Assembly: GCF_000026185.1 (NCBI RefSeq)
Contig: NC_010694.1
Location: 3,038,001 to 3,102,000 of the forward strand
Reading direction: 5' to 3'
Source of the DNA: Erwinia tasmaniensis Et1/99
GTDB taxonomy: Bacteria > Pseudomonadota > Gammaproteobacteria > Enterobacterales > Enterobacteriaceae
Length of the DNA: 64,000 nucleotides
This document shows positions 36,206 to 45,907 of the stretch, piece after piece. The translations under genes were made by a program, and so were the position numbers. The notes beneath the pieces were generated by a model that did no database searches, was not told the DNA's origin, and saw only the letters and a list, made by a program, of their open reading frames with translations. Position 1 is the first letter of the stretch. Every line of letters starts with the position of its first letter.

Positions 36206-37000
36206 TCAGATAGCCACCGGGGCTTTAATCGCCGGGTGCGGGTCGTAACCTTCTATCTCGAAATCGTCGAAACGATAGTCGAACAACGAGTCCGGCTTGC
36301 GCTTAATCACCAGTTTTGGCAACGCCCGCGGTTCACGCTGCAGCTGTAGCCGCGCCTGTTCGAGGTGATTGCTGTAAAGGTGGGTATCACCGCCGGTCCA
36401 GACAAAATCACCGACTTCAAGGTCGCACTGCTGGGCGATCATATGCACCAGCAAAGCATAGCTGGCGATGTTGAAAGGCAGGCCGAGGAAAATATCGCAA
36501 GAACGCTGATAAAGCTGGCAGGATAGTTTCCCCTGCGCCACATAGAACTGGAAAAAGGCGTGGCACGGAGCCAGCGCCATCTGATCCAGTTCCCCCACGT
36601 TCCAGGCCGAGACAATAATACGCCGCGAGTCAGGATCGCTTTTTAGCTGCTCAATCACCTTGCTAAGCTGGTCAATCTGATGCCCGTCTGCGGCTCCCCA
36701 GCTGCGCCACTGCTTGCCGTACACCGGGCCGAGATCGCCGTTTTCGTCTGCCCATTCGTCCCAAATCGACACCTTGTTTTCTTTCAGGTAGGCGATATTG
36801 GTCTCCCCTTTCAGGAACCACAGCAGCTCATGAATAATCGAGCGCAGATGGCACTTTTTGGTGGTGACCAGCGGGAAACCCTGTTGCAGATTGAAACGCA
36901 TCTGGTGACCAAAAACGGACAGCGTGCCGGTGCCGGTACGATCGTCTTTCGGCGTGCCCTGTTCAAGCACATGCTGCATTAACGCCAGATACTGTTTCAT
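36206..37000 (-). CDS. thyA: Thymidylate synthase
   Basis: ThyA makes dTMP from dUMP with 5,10-methylenetetrahydrofolate as methyl donor and reductant. The nucleophilic cysteine is in [12 protein letters not shown]; the dUMP site [20 protein letters not shown] is intact. The 264 residues equal E. coli ThyA. The start overlaps the lgt stop by 4 nt, the same coupling as in E. coli. Confidence 0.97.
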   Translation of the reverse strand: MKQYLALMQHVLEQGTPKDDRTGTGTLSVFGHQMRFNLQQGFPLVTTKKCHLRSIIHELLWFLKGETNIAYLKENKVSIWDEWADENGDLGPVYGKQWRSWGAADGHQIDQLSKVIEQLKSDPDSRRIIVSAWNVGELDQMALAPCHAFFQFYVAQGKLSCQLYQRSCDIFLGLPFNIASYALLVHMIAQQCDLEVGDFVWTGGDTHLYSNHLEQARLQLQREPRALPKLVIKRKPDSLFDYRFDDFEIEGYDPHPAIKAPVAI

Positions 37001-37875
37001 TTTGCCTCACGAATTCGTTGCTGCGGGCGGCGACGATACGCCCAAATCATCATAATTACTCCGGCCAGGATCATCGGCAGTGACAGAATTTGCCCCATGC
37101 TGATGCCACCAAACAGGCCAAGCTGCTGATCGGGCTGACGGAAGAACTCGACGATAATACGGAACGCGCCGTAGCCAATCAGGAACAGCCCGGAGACCGC
37201 GCCCATCGGACGAGATTTACGGATAAACAGATTAAGAATGATAAACAGCACCACGCCTTCGAGGATCAGCTCGTACAGCTGCGAAGGATGGCGCGGCAGT
37301 ACGCCATAGGTTGACAAAAGCTGCTGCCACTGCGGGTGCGCTGCGACCAGCGCGATATCTTCACTGCGCGAGCCGGGGAAGAGCATCGCCCACGGCAGGT
37401 TAGGATCGACACGCCCCCAGAGCTCGCCGTTGATAAAGTTGCCGAGGCGGCCAGCGCCGAGGCCAAACGGGATCAGCGGCGCGATAAAATCAGCCACCTG
37501 GAAGAAATGACGCTTGGTACGGTGAGCAAATACCAGCATCACCACGATCACGCCAATCAAACCGCCATGGAATGACATGCCGCCATCCCAAACTTTGAAC
37601 AGATACAGTGGGTTTTCGAGAAACAGCGGCATATTGTAAAACAGCACGTAGCCAATACGTCCGCCAAGGAAAACCCCCAGGAAGCCCGCGTACAGCAGGT
37701 TTTCCACCTCTTCCTTTTTCCACCCGCTGCCGGGCTTATTGGCACGGCGTACGGCCAGCCACATGGCGAAGACAAAACCTACCAGGTACATCAGCCCGTA
37801 CCAGTGTAGTGAAACCGGTCCGATGGAGAAGATCACCGGATCAAATTGAGGAAAAGCCAGGTAGCCGTTATTCAT
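36997..37875 (-). CDS. lgt: Phosphatidylglycerol-prolipoprotein diacylglyceryl transferase
   Basis: Lgt attaches a diacylglyceryl group from phosphatidylglycerol to the lipobox cysteine of prolipoproteins, the first step of lipoprotein maturation. Seven membrane helices and the signature [14 protein letters not shown] near residue 143 are present, as is the His-containing SFHGGLIGV. Length 292 residues agrees with E. coli. It precedes thyA with a 4-nt overlap. Confidence 0.96.
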   Translation of the reverse strand: MNNGYLAFPQFDPVIFSIGPVSLHWYGLMYLVGFVFAMWLAVRRANKPGSGWKKEEVENLLYAGFLGVFLGGRIGYVLFYNMPLFLENPLYLFKVWDGGMSFHGGLIGVIVVMLVFAHRTKRHFFQVADFIAPLIPFGLGAGRLGNFINGELWGRVDPNLPWAMLFPGSRSEDIALVAAHPQWQQLLSTYGVLPRHPSQLYELILEGVVLFIILNLFIRKSRPMGAVSGLFLIGYGAFRIIVEFFRQPDQQLGLFGGISMGQILSLPMILAGVIMMIWAYRRRPQQRIREAK

Positions 37876-38019
37876 CTTTCACCATTATTAAAGTCAGTCT
37901 TGACGATCGATCGTGCGCCAAAGGCTATATCAGGAAAGCGCGGATGATAGCATAAAGGACATTATTCAGGCCCAGGGAACTGTAAACTTTGTCGGGCATT
38001 ACCACTGCGCAGCATCATC

Positions 38020-40266
38020 TTAACGCCCTCCCCTGATCAGACCGCCCAGTCCGCGCTGCTCCATAAAGCCGATCACCTGATGACGCACCTCACTGGCCAG
38101 CTGCGCTTGCAGCCCGCTTTGGGCCAACGCTTTCGCTTCTTCCAGCTCAATATGGCGCAGCAGATACTTCACGCGCGCCACGTTGCGTCCGTTCATGCTG
38201 AGATGGTGATAACCCAGGCCGACCAGCAGCGCCACGCACATCGGGTCGCCGGCCATTTCACCACACAGGCAGAGCTGAAGACCCGCATTTCCGGTGGCGT
38301 CGGCTATCGCTTTCAGCGCGCGCAGCATGGCAGGGTGCAGGCTGTCGTACAGGTTTGCTACGTGTGTGTTATTGCGGTCGACGGCCAGCAGATACTGCGT
38401 CAGGTCGTTGGTGCCGACAGAGACAAAATCAACCCGCTGCCTGAGTTGGTCGATCATAAAGATCATCGACGGCACTTCAATCATGATACCGAGGCGAGGT
38501 AGCGGAATGGTGTACCCCAGCATCTCTTCCACTTCGCGCGCGGCGCGGTCAAGCAGCCTGCGGGCTTCGTCAATCTCTTCAAGGCTGCTGACCATCGGCA
38601 ACAGAATATTAAGATTGTCGCTGGCAACATTGGCTCGCAGCATTGCACGTAGCTGAACCAGGAAGATCTCTGGCTGATCGAGCGTCAGGCGGATGCCGCG
38701 CCAGCCAAGACACGGGTTTTCCTCACTGATCGGCATATAGGGCAGCTGCTTGTCCGCGCCGACGTCCAGCGTACGCAGCGTCACCGGCTTATCAAGAAAC
38801 AGCTGTAGCATGCCCTGATACTGCGCTACCTGCTCTTCTTCTGACGGAAAGCCGCTTTGCAGCATAAACGGAATTTCCGTGCGGTACAGCCCCACGCCGT
38901 CCACCCGATTTCCTAAAACCTGCTCGTGCTCTGCGCTCAGTCCGGCATTGAGCATCACTTTGACCGGCTCGCCGCTTTTCAGCGCGCCGGGCAGAAAGAC
39001 GTTATCTTCTGCCAGCTGGCTCAGTTCGTTTTCTTCGCTGATCAGCTGCTGGTACTCCTGTACCAGCACCGGTTCAGGATCGACCAGCAGCTCTCCGCGA
39101 TAACCATCGACGATCAGCAGCCGCCCATCCAGCAGCTCAGGCTGAATGTCGGCCCCCATCACCGTCGGAATGCCCATCGCGCGCACCATAATTGCCGCGT
39201 GTGAGTTTGCAGCCCCGTCGCGTACCACTACGCCCACGAGCCGGTCGTGTGGCAATTCGGCTAACGTAGTGGCGGTCAGCTCATCGGCCACCAGCACAAA
39301 ACGTTCGGGCCAGGTGTTGGTGCCCTGCATGGTGTCATCAAGGTGGAATAGCAGGCGCTGGCCAAGTACGCGCAGATCGCCAGCCCTTTCACGCAGATAG
39401 CTGTCCTGCAGGCTGGCAAACTGGGCGGCAAACTTCTCTACGACTTTTTTTACCGCCCATTCGGCAACCGATCCGGCGTCGATCTCGGCCTGGAGATCCT
39501 GCTTTAGCCGCGCATCGCTTAAAAGATGAGAGTAGAGATCGAAAATTGCCGCACTTTCTTTATGCATGCTGGCGGTGAAACGCTTGCTGTAGCGGCGGAA
39601 TTCATTAGAGGCTTCGGCCAGCGCCAGCGCCAGGCGCTCACGCTCACGCACCGTGTCCAGCGTCGAAGCGGAAAAGACGTTCTCCAGCGAAGGCTGGCTG
39701 GAATCTACCCAGCCCTGGGCGACAGCCACGCCGGGAGCCGCCGCCAGCGCACGGATGCGGGTTTGCCGGTACTGACCAAATAGCGTATTAAGCTGTGACT
39801 GTGAAAGGATGCCGGCCATCTGGGTCGCTAAAGTCACCAAAAATGACTCTTCGCTTTCATCAAACTGCCGGTGCTCACGTTGCTGAACGACCAGCACGCC
39901 CAGCAGCTGCCGGCGACTAATGATCGGCACGCCGAGAAAAGAACGAAAACGCTCTTCTTTTACGGAGGGTATGTATTTATAGCTGGGATGTTTCTGCGCA
40001 TCGGCAAGGTTAATTGGCTCTGCCAGACGACCAACCAACCCGACGATACCTTCATCAAAAGCCAAAGCCACCGTTCGCCCGCGCGGCTTCTTCAGCCCGC
40101 GCGTTGCCATCAGGTAGTAGCAGCGGCGATCGTGGTCGGCAAGATAAACCGAGCAGACCTCAGTTTGCATTGCCAGACAAATTTCGTTAACCAAGATATC
40201 CAGCGCCTCGGTAAGCCGGGGCGCTGCTGCCACTTTTTCAACTATTTCGCGCAGCTGTGTGAGCAT
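38020..40266 (-). CDS. ptsP: Phosphoenolpyruvate-protein phosphotransferase PtsP (EI-Ntr)
   Basis: PtsP is the first enzyme of the nitrogen-related PTS, which passes phosphate from PEP to NPr and EIIA-Ntr. An N-terminal GAF sensor domain (about 1-165) is followed by the enzyme I module. The phosphorylated His lies in GAANSHAAIMVRAMGIPTVMG, and TNDLTQYLLAVDRNN and the CGEMAGDP region form the PEP site. Length 748 matches E. coli. It lies 12 nt after rppH, in one operon. Confidence 0.96.
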   Translation of the reverse strand: MLTQLREIVEKVAAAPRLTEALDILVNEICLAMQTEVCSVYLADHDRRCYYLMATRGLKKPRGRTVALAFDEGIVGLVGRLAEPINLADAQKHPSYKYIPSVKEERFRSFLGVPIISRRQLLGVLVVQQREHRQFDESEESFLVTLATQMAGILSQSQLNTLFGQYRQTRIRALAAAPGVAVAQGWVDSSQPSLENVFSASTLDTVRERERLALALAEASNEFRRYSKRFTASMHKESAAIFDLYSHLLSDARLKQDLQAEIDAGSVAEWAVKKVVEKFAAQFASLQDSYLRERAGDLRVLGQRLLFHLDDTMQGTNTWPERFVLVADELTATTLAELPHDRLVGVVVRDGAANSHAAIMVRAMGIPTVMGADIQPELLDGRLLIVDGYRGELLVDPEPVLVQEYQQLISEENELSQLAEDNVFLPGALKSGEPVKVMLNAGLSAEHEQVLGNRVDGVGLYRTEIPFMLQSGFPSEEEQVAQYQGMLQLFLDKPVTLRTLDVGADKQLPYMPISEENPCLGWRGIRLTLDQPEIFLVQLRAMLRANVASDNLNILLPMVSSLEEIDEARRLLDRAAREVEEMLGYTIPLPRLGIMIEVPSMIFMIDQLRQRVDFVSVGTNDLTQYLLAVDRNNTHVANLYDSLHPAMLRALKAIADATGNAGLQLCLCGEMAGDPMCVALLVGLGYHHLSMNGRNVARVKYLLRHIELEEAKALAQSGLQAQLASEVRHQVIGFMEQRGLGGLIRGGR

Positions 40267-40278
40267 AATCTACGTGGC

Positions 40279-40806
40279 TTAACCTCTCTTTCGTCGATAA
40301 CCTGGCGTATTTCTCTGCGTGGTGCTCTCCTGCAGGGGCATAACCACGCTGGCAAACTCCTTCATGACGCGACGATAGACATCACGTTTAAACGAGACCA
40401 CCTGGCGCACCGGATACCAGTAGCTCACCCAGCGCCAGCCGTCGAACTCTGGCGTACTGCTGGTTTGCATATTGATATCAGCGTCATTGCACATCAGCTG
40501 CAGAAGATACCACTTCTGTTTTTGGCCGATACAAACCGGCTTTGTGTCCCAACGCACCAAACGTTTCGGCAACTTATATCGTAACCAGTTACGGGTAGCG
40601 GCAAGGATGCGTACATCCTTGCGATTCAGGCCGACTTCCTCGAAAAGTTCGCGGTACATGGCCTGCTCTGCGGTTTCGCCGGGATTTATGCCCCCCTGAG
40701 GAAACTGCCAGGAGTGCTGACCAAAACGTCTGGCCCACAAAACCTGCCCCTGCCTGTTACAGATTACGATACCAACATTCGGGCGGTAGCCATCATCATC
40801 GATCAC
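40279..40806 (-). CDS. rppH: RNA pyrophosphohydrolase RppH
   Basis: RppH removes pyrophosphate from the 5' end of mRNAs and so opens them to RNase E. The Nudix box is visible as [23 protein letters not shown], split here as [11 protein letters not shown] and REL-EEVGL. The 175 residues match E. coli RppH, and the basic tail after the Nudix fold is typical. Divergent from mutH across the DnaA-box region; followed by ptsP. Confidence 0.96.
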   Translation of the reverse strand: MIDDDGYRPNVGIVICNRQGQVLWARRFGQHSWQFPQGGINPGETAEQAMYRELFEEVGLNRKDVRILAATRNWLRYKLPKRLVRWDTKPVCIGQKQKWYLLQLMCNDADINMQTSSTPEFDGWRWVSYWYPVRQVVSFKRDVYRRVMKEFASVVMPLQESTTQRNTPGYRRKRG

Positions 40807-40959
40807 CGGACTACCTCAAACTAAAACTGGATGTTCTGATTGTTTCATACTCCTCACAGACGGTAAACCACTGCTTTTGCGTGAACTCTACGGATGAGGC
40901 TGGGATAACTGCCGGTAAATAGTAAAGTTATAAACAGAAAAGCGGATATTAGGGCGATC

Positions 40960-41298
40960 TTATTCACGATTTCTGTGGATAGCTTTGTGCAGAACTCTGT
41001 TGACAGGTGGGGAAAACTTTACCCGTCGCGTAAAGAGTGATTTCACAAAAAAAGATTAAGCCTATATAAATCATAGGGCTTCCTCGTAAAAGATCGGTTT
41101 TATACCCGCTGACATACTGCTGTCACAAAAGCCGGATGCACAACTGGTGAAAGATCGAACGCTTATCACGTTATCCACAGAATATGTCGATTAGTTAGGC
41201 TCGATCAGGGTAAAACTTGATAAACATGCCCACGTCAAGGCTGTAAATGGAAACAGTATTCGGTTAACCTGCGAGTTATCCCATATTTCTGTGGATAA
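40960..41298. promoter_or_regulatory. DnaA-box cluster, probable DARS2
   Basis: The 680-bp gap between rppH and mutH holds DnaA boxes: TTATTCACG (40960-40968), TGTGGATAG (40974-40982), a weaker TGTGCAGAA (40986-40994), and perfect TTATCCACA (41171-41179) and TGTGGATAA (41290-41298). The first two face each other. In E. coli DARS2, which regenerates ATP-DnaA from ADP-DnaA with help from IHF and Fis, lies in exactly this mutH-rppH gap. I could not assign IHF or Fis sites with confidence. The region must also hold the promoters of both genes. Confidence 0.75.
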
Positions 41299-41490
41299 CT
41301 ACCCCGGTGAACCTGTTCATTGTCGGTGACAAGCCGGGTAAAACCAAAGTACATCCCCGGTTTACTCGCCACAAACGCCATAAAAAAACACGATATATCA
41401 TGCTATTATTAGCGTTACCCCCAAAGCGAATGCGGAAAGTGGCGGCGCAAAAATATTGCGTCTATTTTTTGAACAAATACGGAAGCGATG

Positions 41491-42177
41491 ATGAATGATG
41501 TAATCGATCGAGTCCCTCCACCGCAAAATGAAGCTGAACTGCTGGCTCGCGCTACCGCCCTGGCAGGGTACACCCTGGGCGAGCTGGCATTACGTATCGG
41601 CTTACCGGTCCCGCGTAATTTGCAGCGGGATAAAGGCTGGGTCGGCATGCTGCTGGAACGTTATCTCGGCGCCAGCGCTGGCAGCAAACCGGAGCAGGAC
41701 TTTGCCGAAATTGGCGTAGAGCTGAAAACGATCCCGGTCGATGCCGCAGGCCGTCCGCTGGAAACCACCTTTGTCTGCGTTGCGCCACTCACCGGCAACA
41801 GCGGAGTCACCTGGCTTAACAGCCATGTTCGCCATAAGCTGGCACGAGTGCTGTGGGTACCGGTTGAAGGCGAGCGCAGCATTGCGCTGGAACAGCGACG
41901 TGTCGGCGCAGCATTGTTATGGAGTCCGAATGCAGACGAAGAGCGGCAGCTGCAGAACGACTGGGAGGAGCTGATGGATATGATCGTACTAGGCCAGGTA
42001 GATCGGATCACCGCCCGTCACGGTGAGGTACTGCAAATACGCCCTAAGGCCGCCAACAGTAAAGCGCTGACCGAAGCCATCGGCCGCAACGGGCAGCCCG
42101 TTATGACCTTACCGCGCGGTTTTTATCTGAAGAAAACCTTTACCGCCCCACTGCTGGCACGCCATTTTTTGTTGTAA
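41491..42177 (+). CDS. mutH: DNA mismatch repair endonuclease MutH
   Basis: MutH nicks the unmethylated strand at hemimethylated GATC sites when activated by MutS-MutL. The active-site D...E-x-K motif is in [14 protein letters not shown]; the C-terminal [21 protein letters not shown] matches E. coli. I start at 41491, the second of two adjacent ATGs, because GGAAG at 41481-41485 is only 2 nt from the first. About 228 residues. Confidence 0.95.
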   Translation: MNDVIDRVPPPQNEAELLARATALAGYTLGELALRIGLPVPRNLQRDKGWVGMLLERYLGASAGSKPEQDFAEIGVELKTIPVDAAGRPLETTFVCVAPLTGNSGVTWLNSHVRHKLARVLWVPVEGERSIALEQRRVGAALLWSPNADEERQLQNDWEELMDMIVLGQVDRITARHGEVLQIRPKAANSKALTEAIGRNGQPVMTLPRGFYLKKTFTAPLLARHFLL

Positions 42178-42292
42178 ACAGCGCCGCTATCAAACACACA
42201 TTAAAAAGATGCGGTAAAGTTTTTCACGCTACGGTCAACCCTGCGTATAATCACCGTTTATATTTTGTTTAAGTTTAGGGTGTGATGAAATA

Positions 42293-43003
42293 ATGTTTGA
42301 ATGGATAGCCGATCCCAACGCCTGGTTGGCCCTCGGAACCTTGACAGTCCTCGAAATCGTCCTCGGTATTGATAATATTATCTTCCTGTCGTTGGTGGTA
42401 GCTAAGTTACCAAAACACCAGCAGAATACCGCCCGCCGCCTGGGTCTGGCCGGCGCGATGCTAATGCGCCTGGGTCTGCTTGCTTCGATAGCCTGGGTTA
42501 TTCGCCTGACCGATCCGCTGTTTACCCTGATGGAGCACGACTTCTCCCTGCGCGACCTGATACTTCTGGGCGGTGGATTATTCCTGCTGTGGAAATCAGG
42601 CATGGAGATCCATGAAAGCATAGAGGGCGGCGCCAGCGAGCACAAAACTAACGTGCACTCCTTTGCCGGCGCTATCGTTCAGATCATGCTGTTGGATATC
42701 ATTTTCAGCCTGGACTCGGTTATAACGGCGGTAGGCCTGTCCGATCACCTGATTATTATGATGGCAGCCGTGGTCATTGCGGTGATGGTAATGATGTTCG
42801 CCGCGCGGGCTATCGGTGATTTTGTCGACCGGCATCCGTCGGTAAAAATGCTGGCTCTGGCGTTTCTTATTCTCGTCGGCTTCACCTTAATTCTCGAAAG
42901 CTTCCGCATTCACATTCCGAAGGGCTACATCTATTTTGCCATGTTCTTCTCTATGGCGGTGGAAAGCCTGAATCTGCTACGGAACAAAAATAAACATACT
43001 TAA
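42293..43003 (+). CDS. ygdQ: YgdQ, TerC-family inner membrane protein
   Basis: A 236-residue protein with about seven membrane helices. The TerC-family signatures LEIVLGIDNIIFL and LDIIFSLDSVITA carry the conserved acidic residues within helices, which in related proteins act in metal-ion (Mn2+) transport. Its own role is not established. It follows mutH on the same strand, as in E. coli, with a 115-bp gap. Confidence 0.93.
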   Translation: MFEWIADPNAWLALGTLTVLEIVLGIDNIIFLSLVVAKLPKHQQNTARRLGLAGAMLMRLGLLASIAWVIRLTDPLFTLMEHDFSLRDLILLGGGLFLLWKSGMEIHESIEGGASEHKTNVHSFAGAIVQIMLLDIIFSLDSVITAVGLSDHLIIMMAAVVIAVMVMMFAARAIGDFVDRHPSVKMLALAFLILVGFTLILESFRIHIPKGYIYFAMFFSMAVESLNLLRNKNKHT

Positions 43004-43170
43004 TATCATCGCGTTACCCTGGATTTCTGCCGGGGTAACGCGAACCGTGTTAAAAGCCCTGCCAATGACAGGTTCTGCTAAGCTTATTTTCGGAATCATA
43101 CGGTTAACTCAACATAAAAAAACGTTTATTACTACACTTAGACGAGCTGATGAAAACGCAGGGGATAAGG

Positions 43171-43386
43171 ATGAAGTGGATTTTTAGCGCAGCGGTGCTG
43201 GGCATGGCAATGATGATTAGCGGTTGTAGCAGTGACTATGTGATGGCGACTAAAGACGGTAAGATGATCATGACCGAGGGAAAGCCTCAGATTGACAAAG
43301 AGACCGGGCTGGTGAAGTATACTGATGAATCTGGTCATGAACGACAAATTAACGGTGATGAAGTTTCTTCTATGGTTGAACGTTAA
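43171..43386 (+). CDS. ygdR: YgdR, DUF903 lipoprotein
   Basis: A lipoprotein of 71 residues: signal MKWIFSAAVLGMAMMISGCSS with lipobox ending in Cys, then the DUF903 domain (YVMATKDGKMIMTEGKP...TGLVKYTD...RQINGDEV). I choose the ATG at 43171, behind AGGGGATAAGG, over the in-frame ATG at 43150. It is a paralogue of ygdI at 7173-7400. Function unknown. Confidence 0.92.
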   Translation: MKWIFSAAVLGMAMMISGCSSDYVMATKDGKMIMTEGKPQIDKETGLVKYTDESGHERQINGDEVSSMVER

Positions 43387-43396
43387 TCTGCTTCTT

Positions 43397-43426
43397 GCCA
43401 CCTGGTGCCGCACGATAACAGGTGGC
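43397..43426 (+). terminator. Hairpin after ygdR
   Basis: GCCACCTG (43397-43404) pairs with CAGGTGGC (43419-43426) around a 14-nt loop, 11 bp after the ygdR stop. There is no T-run. It is the only candidate transcript-end structure before tas. Confidence 0.4.
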
Positions 43427-43590
43427 TGCTACCGACCTTCCCGCTCAATCGCTTCTTTCTCACCCGCTTAGCGCGGTAAAATCCGCCTCCGGGGTTTTGG
43501 CAGCGTGACCCGTCAATTTCTGGTAATTTCCCCCTGTTGCGGACGTAGCTTAAGTCCCTGACCTTGCCTAATGAAAAAAGGAAGCCCGCG

Positions 43591-44631
43591 ATGCATTATC
43601 ACCGTATTCCCCACAGTACCCTGGAAGTCAGTTCTTTAGGGCTGGGTACCATGACGTTTGGTGAACAAAACAGTGAAGCTGACGCCCATGCCCAGCTGGA
43701 CATGGCCGTGAGTCGCGGTATCAACCTGATTGATACTGCTGAAATGTACCCGGTGCCGCCACGCCCCGAAACACAGGGGCTGACCGAACAGTATATTGGC
43801 AGCTGGCTGAAAGCCCGGGGCAACCGCGACAAGATAGTGCTGGCCTCAAAAGTGGCGGGGCCAATACGCGGTACGGATGCCGCAATCCGCCCAAATCAGG
43901 CCCTCGATCGCAAAAATATTCGCGCCGCGCTGGATGCCAGCCTGAAGCGCCTGAACACCGACTATCTCGATCTCTATCAGCTGCACTGGCCACAGCGCCA
44001 GACCAATTTCTTCGGCAAGCTGAACTATCAGTACAGCGAAGATACCGCGACCGTTACGCTGCTGGAAACGCTGGAAGCCCTGACCGAACAGGTGCGTGCG
44101 GGTAAAATCCGCTATATCGGCGTGTCGAACGAAACGGCATGGGGGGTGATGCGCTATCTGCAGCTGGCCGAAAAACATGAGCTGCCGCGCATCGTTAGTA
44201 TCCAAAACCCCTACAGCCTGCTGAACCGCAGCTTTGAAGTGGGCCTGGCAGAAATCAGCCATCATGAAGGCGTCGAGCTGCTGGCTTATTCCAGCCTGGC
44301 ATTCGGCACGCTGAGCGGTAAATACCTGAACGGCGCGCAACCGGCCGGGGCGCGCAACACGCTGTTCAGCCGCTTTACCCGCTACAGCGGCGAGCAGTCG
44401 CAGCAGGCTATAGCCGAATATGTGGAACTTGCCCGCAAACACGGGCTGGACCCATCGCAAATGGCGCTGGCATTCGTGCGTCAACAGCCGTTCGTCGCCA
44501 GCACCCTGCTGGGTGCGACCACGCTGGAACAGCTAAAAACCAACATCGACAGCTACGATGTCACCCTGAATGAAGAAGTTCTTGCCGGGCTGGAAGCGAT
44601 TCATCGCCGCTATACCTACCCAGCCCCCTGA
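43591..44631 (+). CDS. tas: Tas, aldo-keto reductase
   Basis: Tas is an NADPH-dependent aldo-keto reductase whose E. coli form suppresses a tyrosine auxotrophy; the natural substrate is unknown. The catalytic Tyr is in DTAEMYPVPPRPETQG, Lys in VLASKVAG and His in LYQLHWPQRQ. The frame opens at 43564, but the ATG at 43591 gives MHYHRIPHSTLEVSSLG, the E. coli N-terminus, with AAAAAGGAAG upstream and 346 residues. Confidence 0.95.
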   Translation: MHYHRIPHSTLEVSSLGLGTMTFGEQNSEADAHAQLDMAVSRGINLIDTAEMYPVPPRPETQGLTEQYIGSWLKARGNRDKIVLASKVAGPIRGTDAAIRPNQALDRKNIRAALDASLKRLNTDYLDLYQLHWPQRQTNFFGKLNYQYSEDTATVTLLETLEALTEQVRAGKIRYIGVSNETAWGVMRYLQLAEKHELPRIVSIQNPYSLLNRSFEVGLAEISHHEGVELLAYSSLAFGTLSGKYLNGAQPAGARNTLFSRFTRYSGEQSQQAIAEYVELARKHGLDPSQMALAFVRQQPFVASTLLGATTLEQLKTNIDSYDVTLNEEVLAGLEAIHRRYTYPAP

Positions 44632-44698
44632 TACTTACCGCCATCCGGCGTAACGTCACGCTTAAAACCGGGCCGCGACTGGCCCGGTCTGCCACGGA

Positions 44699-45907
44699 TC
44701 ATCGCTTATTGCGTATCTGTACACCTTGCCAGCCCCACAGTAGGGCGATCGCCAGCGCGAACAGCGCCCCGAAACCTGCGCCCGTGGCCACCGGCGATAC
44801 GCCAAGTTTGATCGCCAGCGAGTAAAGCCCCAACATCAGCAGCATCGCGGTATTTTCACCGAGATTCTGTACCGCTATGGCGTTACCGGCCCCAACGCTC
44901 TCTTTACCACGCATTTGCAACAGGGCGTTGAGCGGCACCACAAAAAAGCCGCCGAGCATGCCGATGCAAACCAGCAGGATATAAGCATTTACCGCATGAT
45001 GCTGTAATGAGAACAGCAGCACCGCCACGCCAATTAGCACGCCGGCGGGCATACAGCGCGCCACGGTTTTTAACGTCACCAGTTTCGCGGCGGCCACCGC
45101 GCCGAACACAATACCAATCGCCACCATCCCATTCAGCAGCGTTGGCGTTTTGTTATCGACGATCCCCAGCGCCACCGGCACCCACAGCACCAGCAGGAAG
45201 CGCAGCGTGACGCCCGCCCCCCAAAACATGCTGGTTCCCACCAGAGAAAATCGGGTTTGTCCGTCGCGCCACAGGATAGCGCAGGCCTGGAAAAAGCTGG
45301 CAGAGACCTGCTTAGGATGCCAGGAGAGGCCAGCGCGCGCGACGGCAAGCGTGGGTATCAACAGGTTGGCTGCCACCGCCAGTCCGTAGACCAACACACA
45401 GGTCAGGAGCGCCCCCGTCAGATCCCAGTCGGCGAGAAAGCCTCCGGCTACCGAACCGAGGAGGATAGCGGCAATGGTCGATGACTCCATTAGTCCGTTG
45501 GCTTTCACCAACGTATCGCCGCCGGTAAGTTCACCGAGAATTCCGTACTTCGCCGGGGAATAAGCCGCTGCGCCAATCCCCACCAGGCTATAGCCGAGGA
45601 AGGGATCGAACCCCACGCAGATGGTCAGCGCGCCCAGCAGCTTAAGCGAGTTGGCAAACATCATTACCCGCCCTTTGGCGAAGCTGTCCGCCAGCTGGCC
45701 AACAAACGGCGCCAGGATGATATAGGTGGCGACAAACACCATCTGTAATACGGGCTGGCTCCAGTCCGGGTAGACCAGCTGCTTCAGCACCGCCAGGGTG
45801 GCGAACAGCAGCGCATTGTCGCCAAATGCCGAAAAGAATTGAGCTGCAATTACCGCCATCATCCCCTTTGACAACAGCGGCTTTGAGTCAGTCTGTGCAC
45901 TATTCAC
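44699..45907 (-). CDS. lplT: Lysophospholipid transporter LplT
   Basis: LplT flips lysophospholipids across the inner membrane for reacylation by Aas. It is a 12-helix MFS protein of about 402 residues ([54 protein letters not shown]). The GTG at 45907 overlaps the aas stop by 8 nt and gives [15 protein letters not shown], so translation is coupled. The longer frame upstream only runs inside aas and is not used. Confidence 0.94.
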   Translation of the reverse strand: MNSAQTDSKPLLSKGMMAVIAAQFFSAFGDNALLFATLAVLKQLVYPDWSQPVLQMVFVATYIILAPFVGQLADSFAKGRVMMFANSLKLLGALTICVGFDPFLGYSLVGIGAAAYSPAKYGILGELTGGDTLVKANGLMESSTIAAILLGSVAGGFLADWDLTGALLTCVLVYGLAVAANLLIPTLAVARAGLSWHPKQVSASFFQACAILWRDGQTRFSLVGTSMFWGAGVTLRFLLVLWVPVALGIVDNKTPTLLNGMVAIGIVFGAVAAAKLVTLKTVARCMPAGVLIGVAVLLFSLQHHAVNAYILLVCIGMLGGFFVVPLNALLQMRGKESVGAGNAIAVQNLGENTAMLLMLGLYSLAIKLGVSPVATGAGFGALFALAIALLWGWQGVQIRNKR

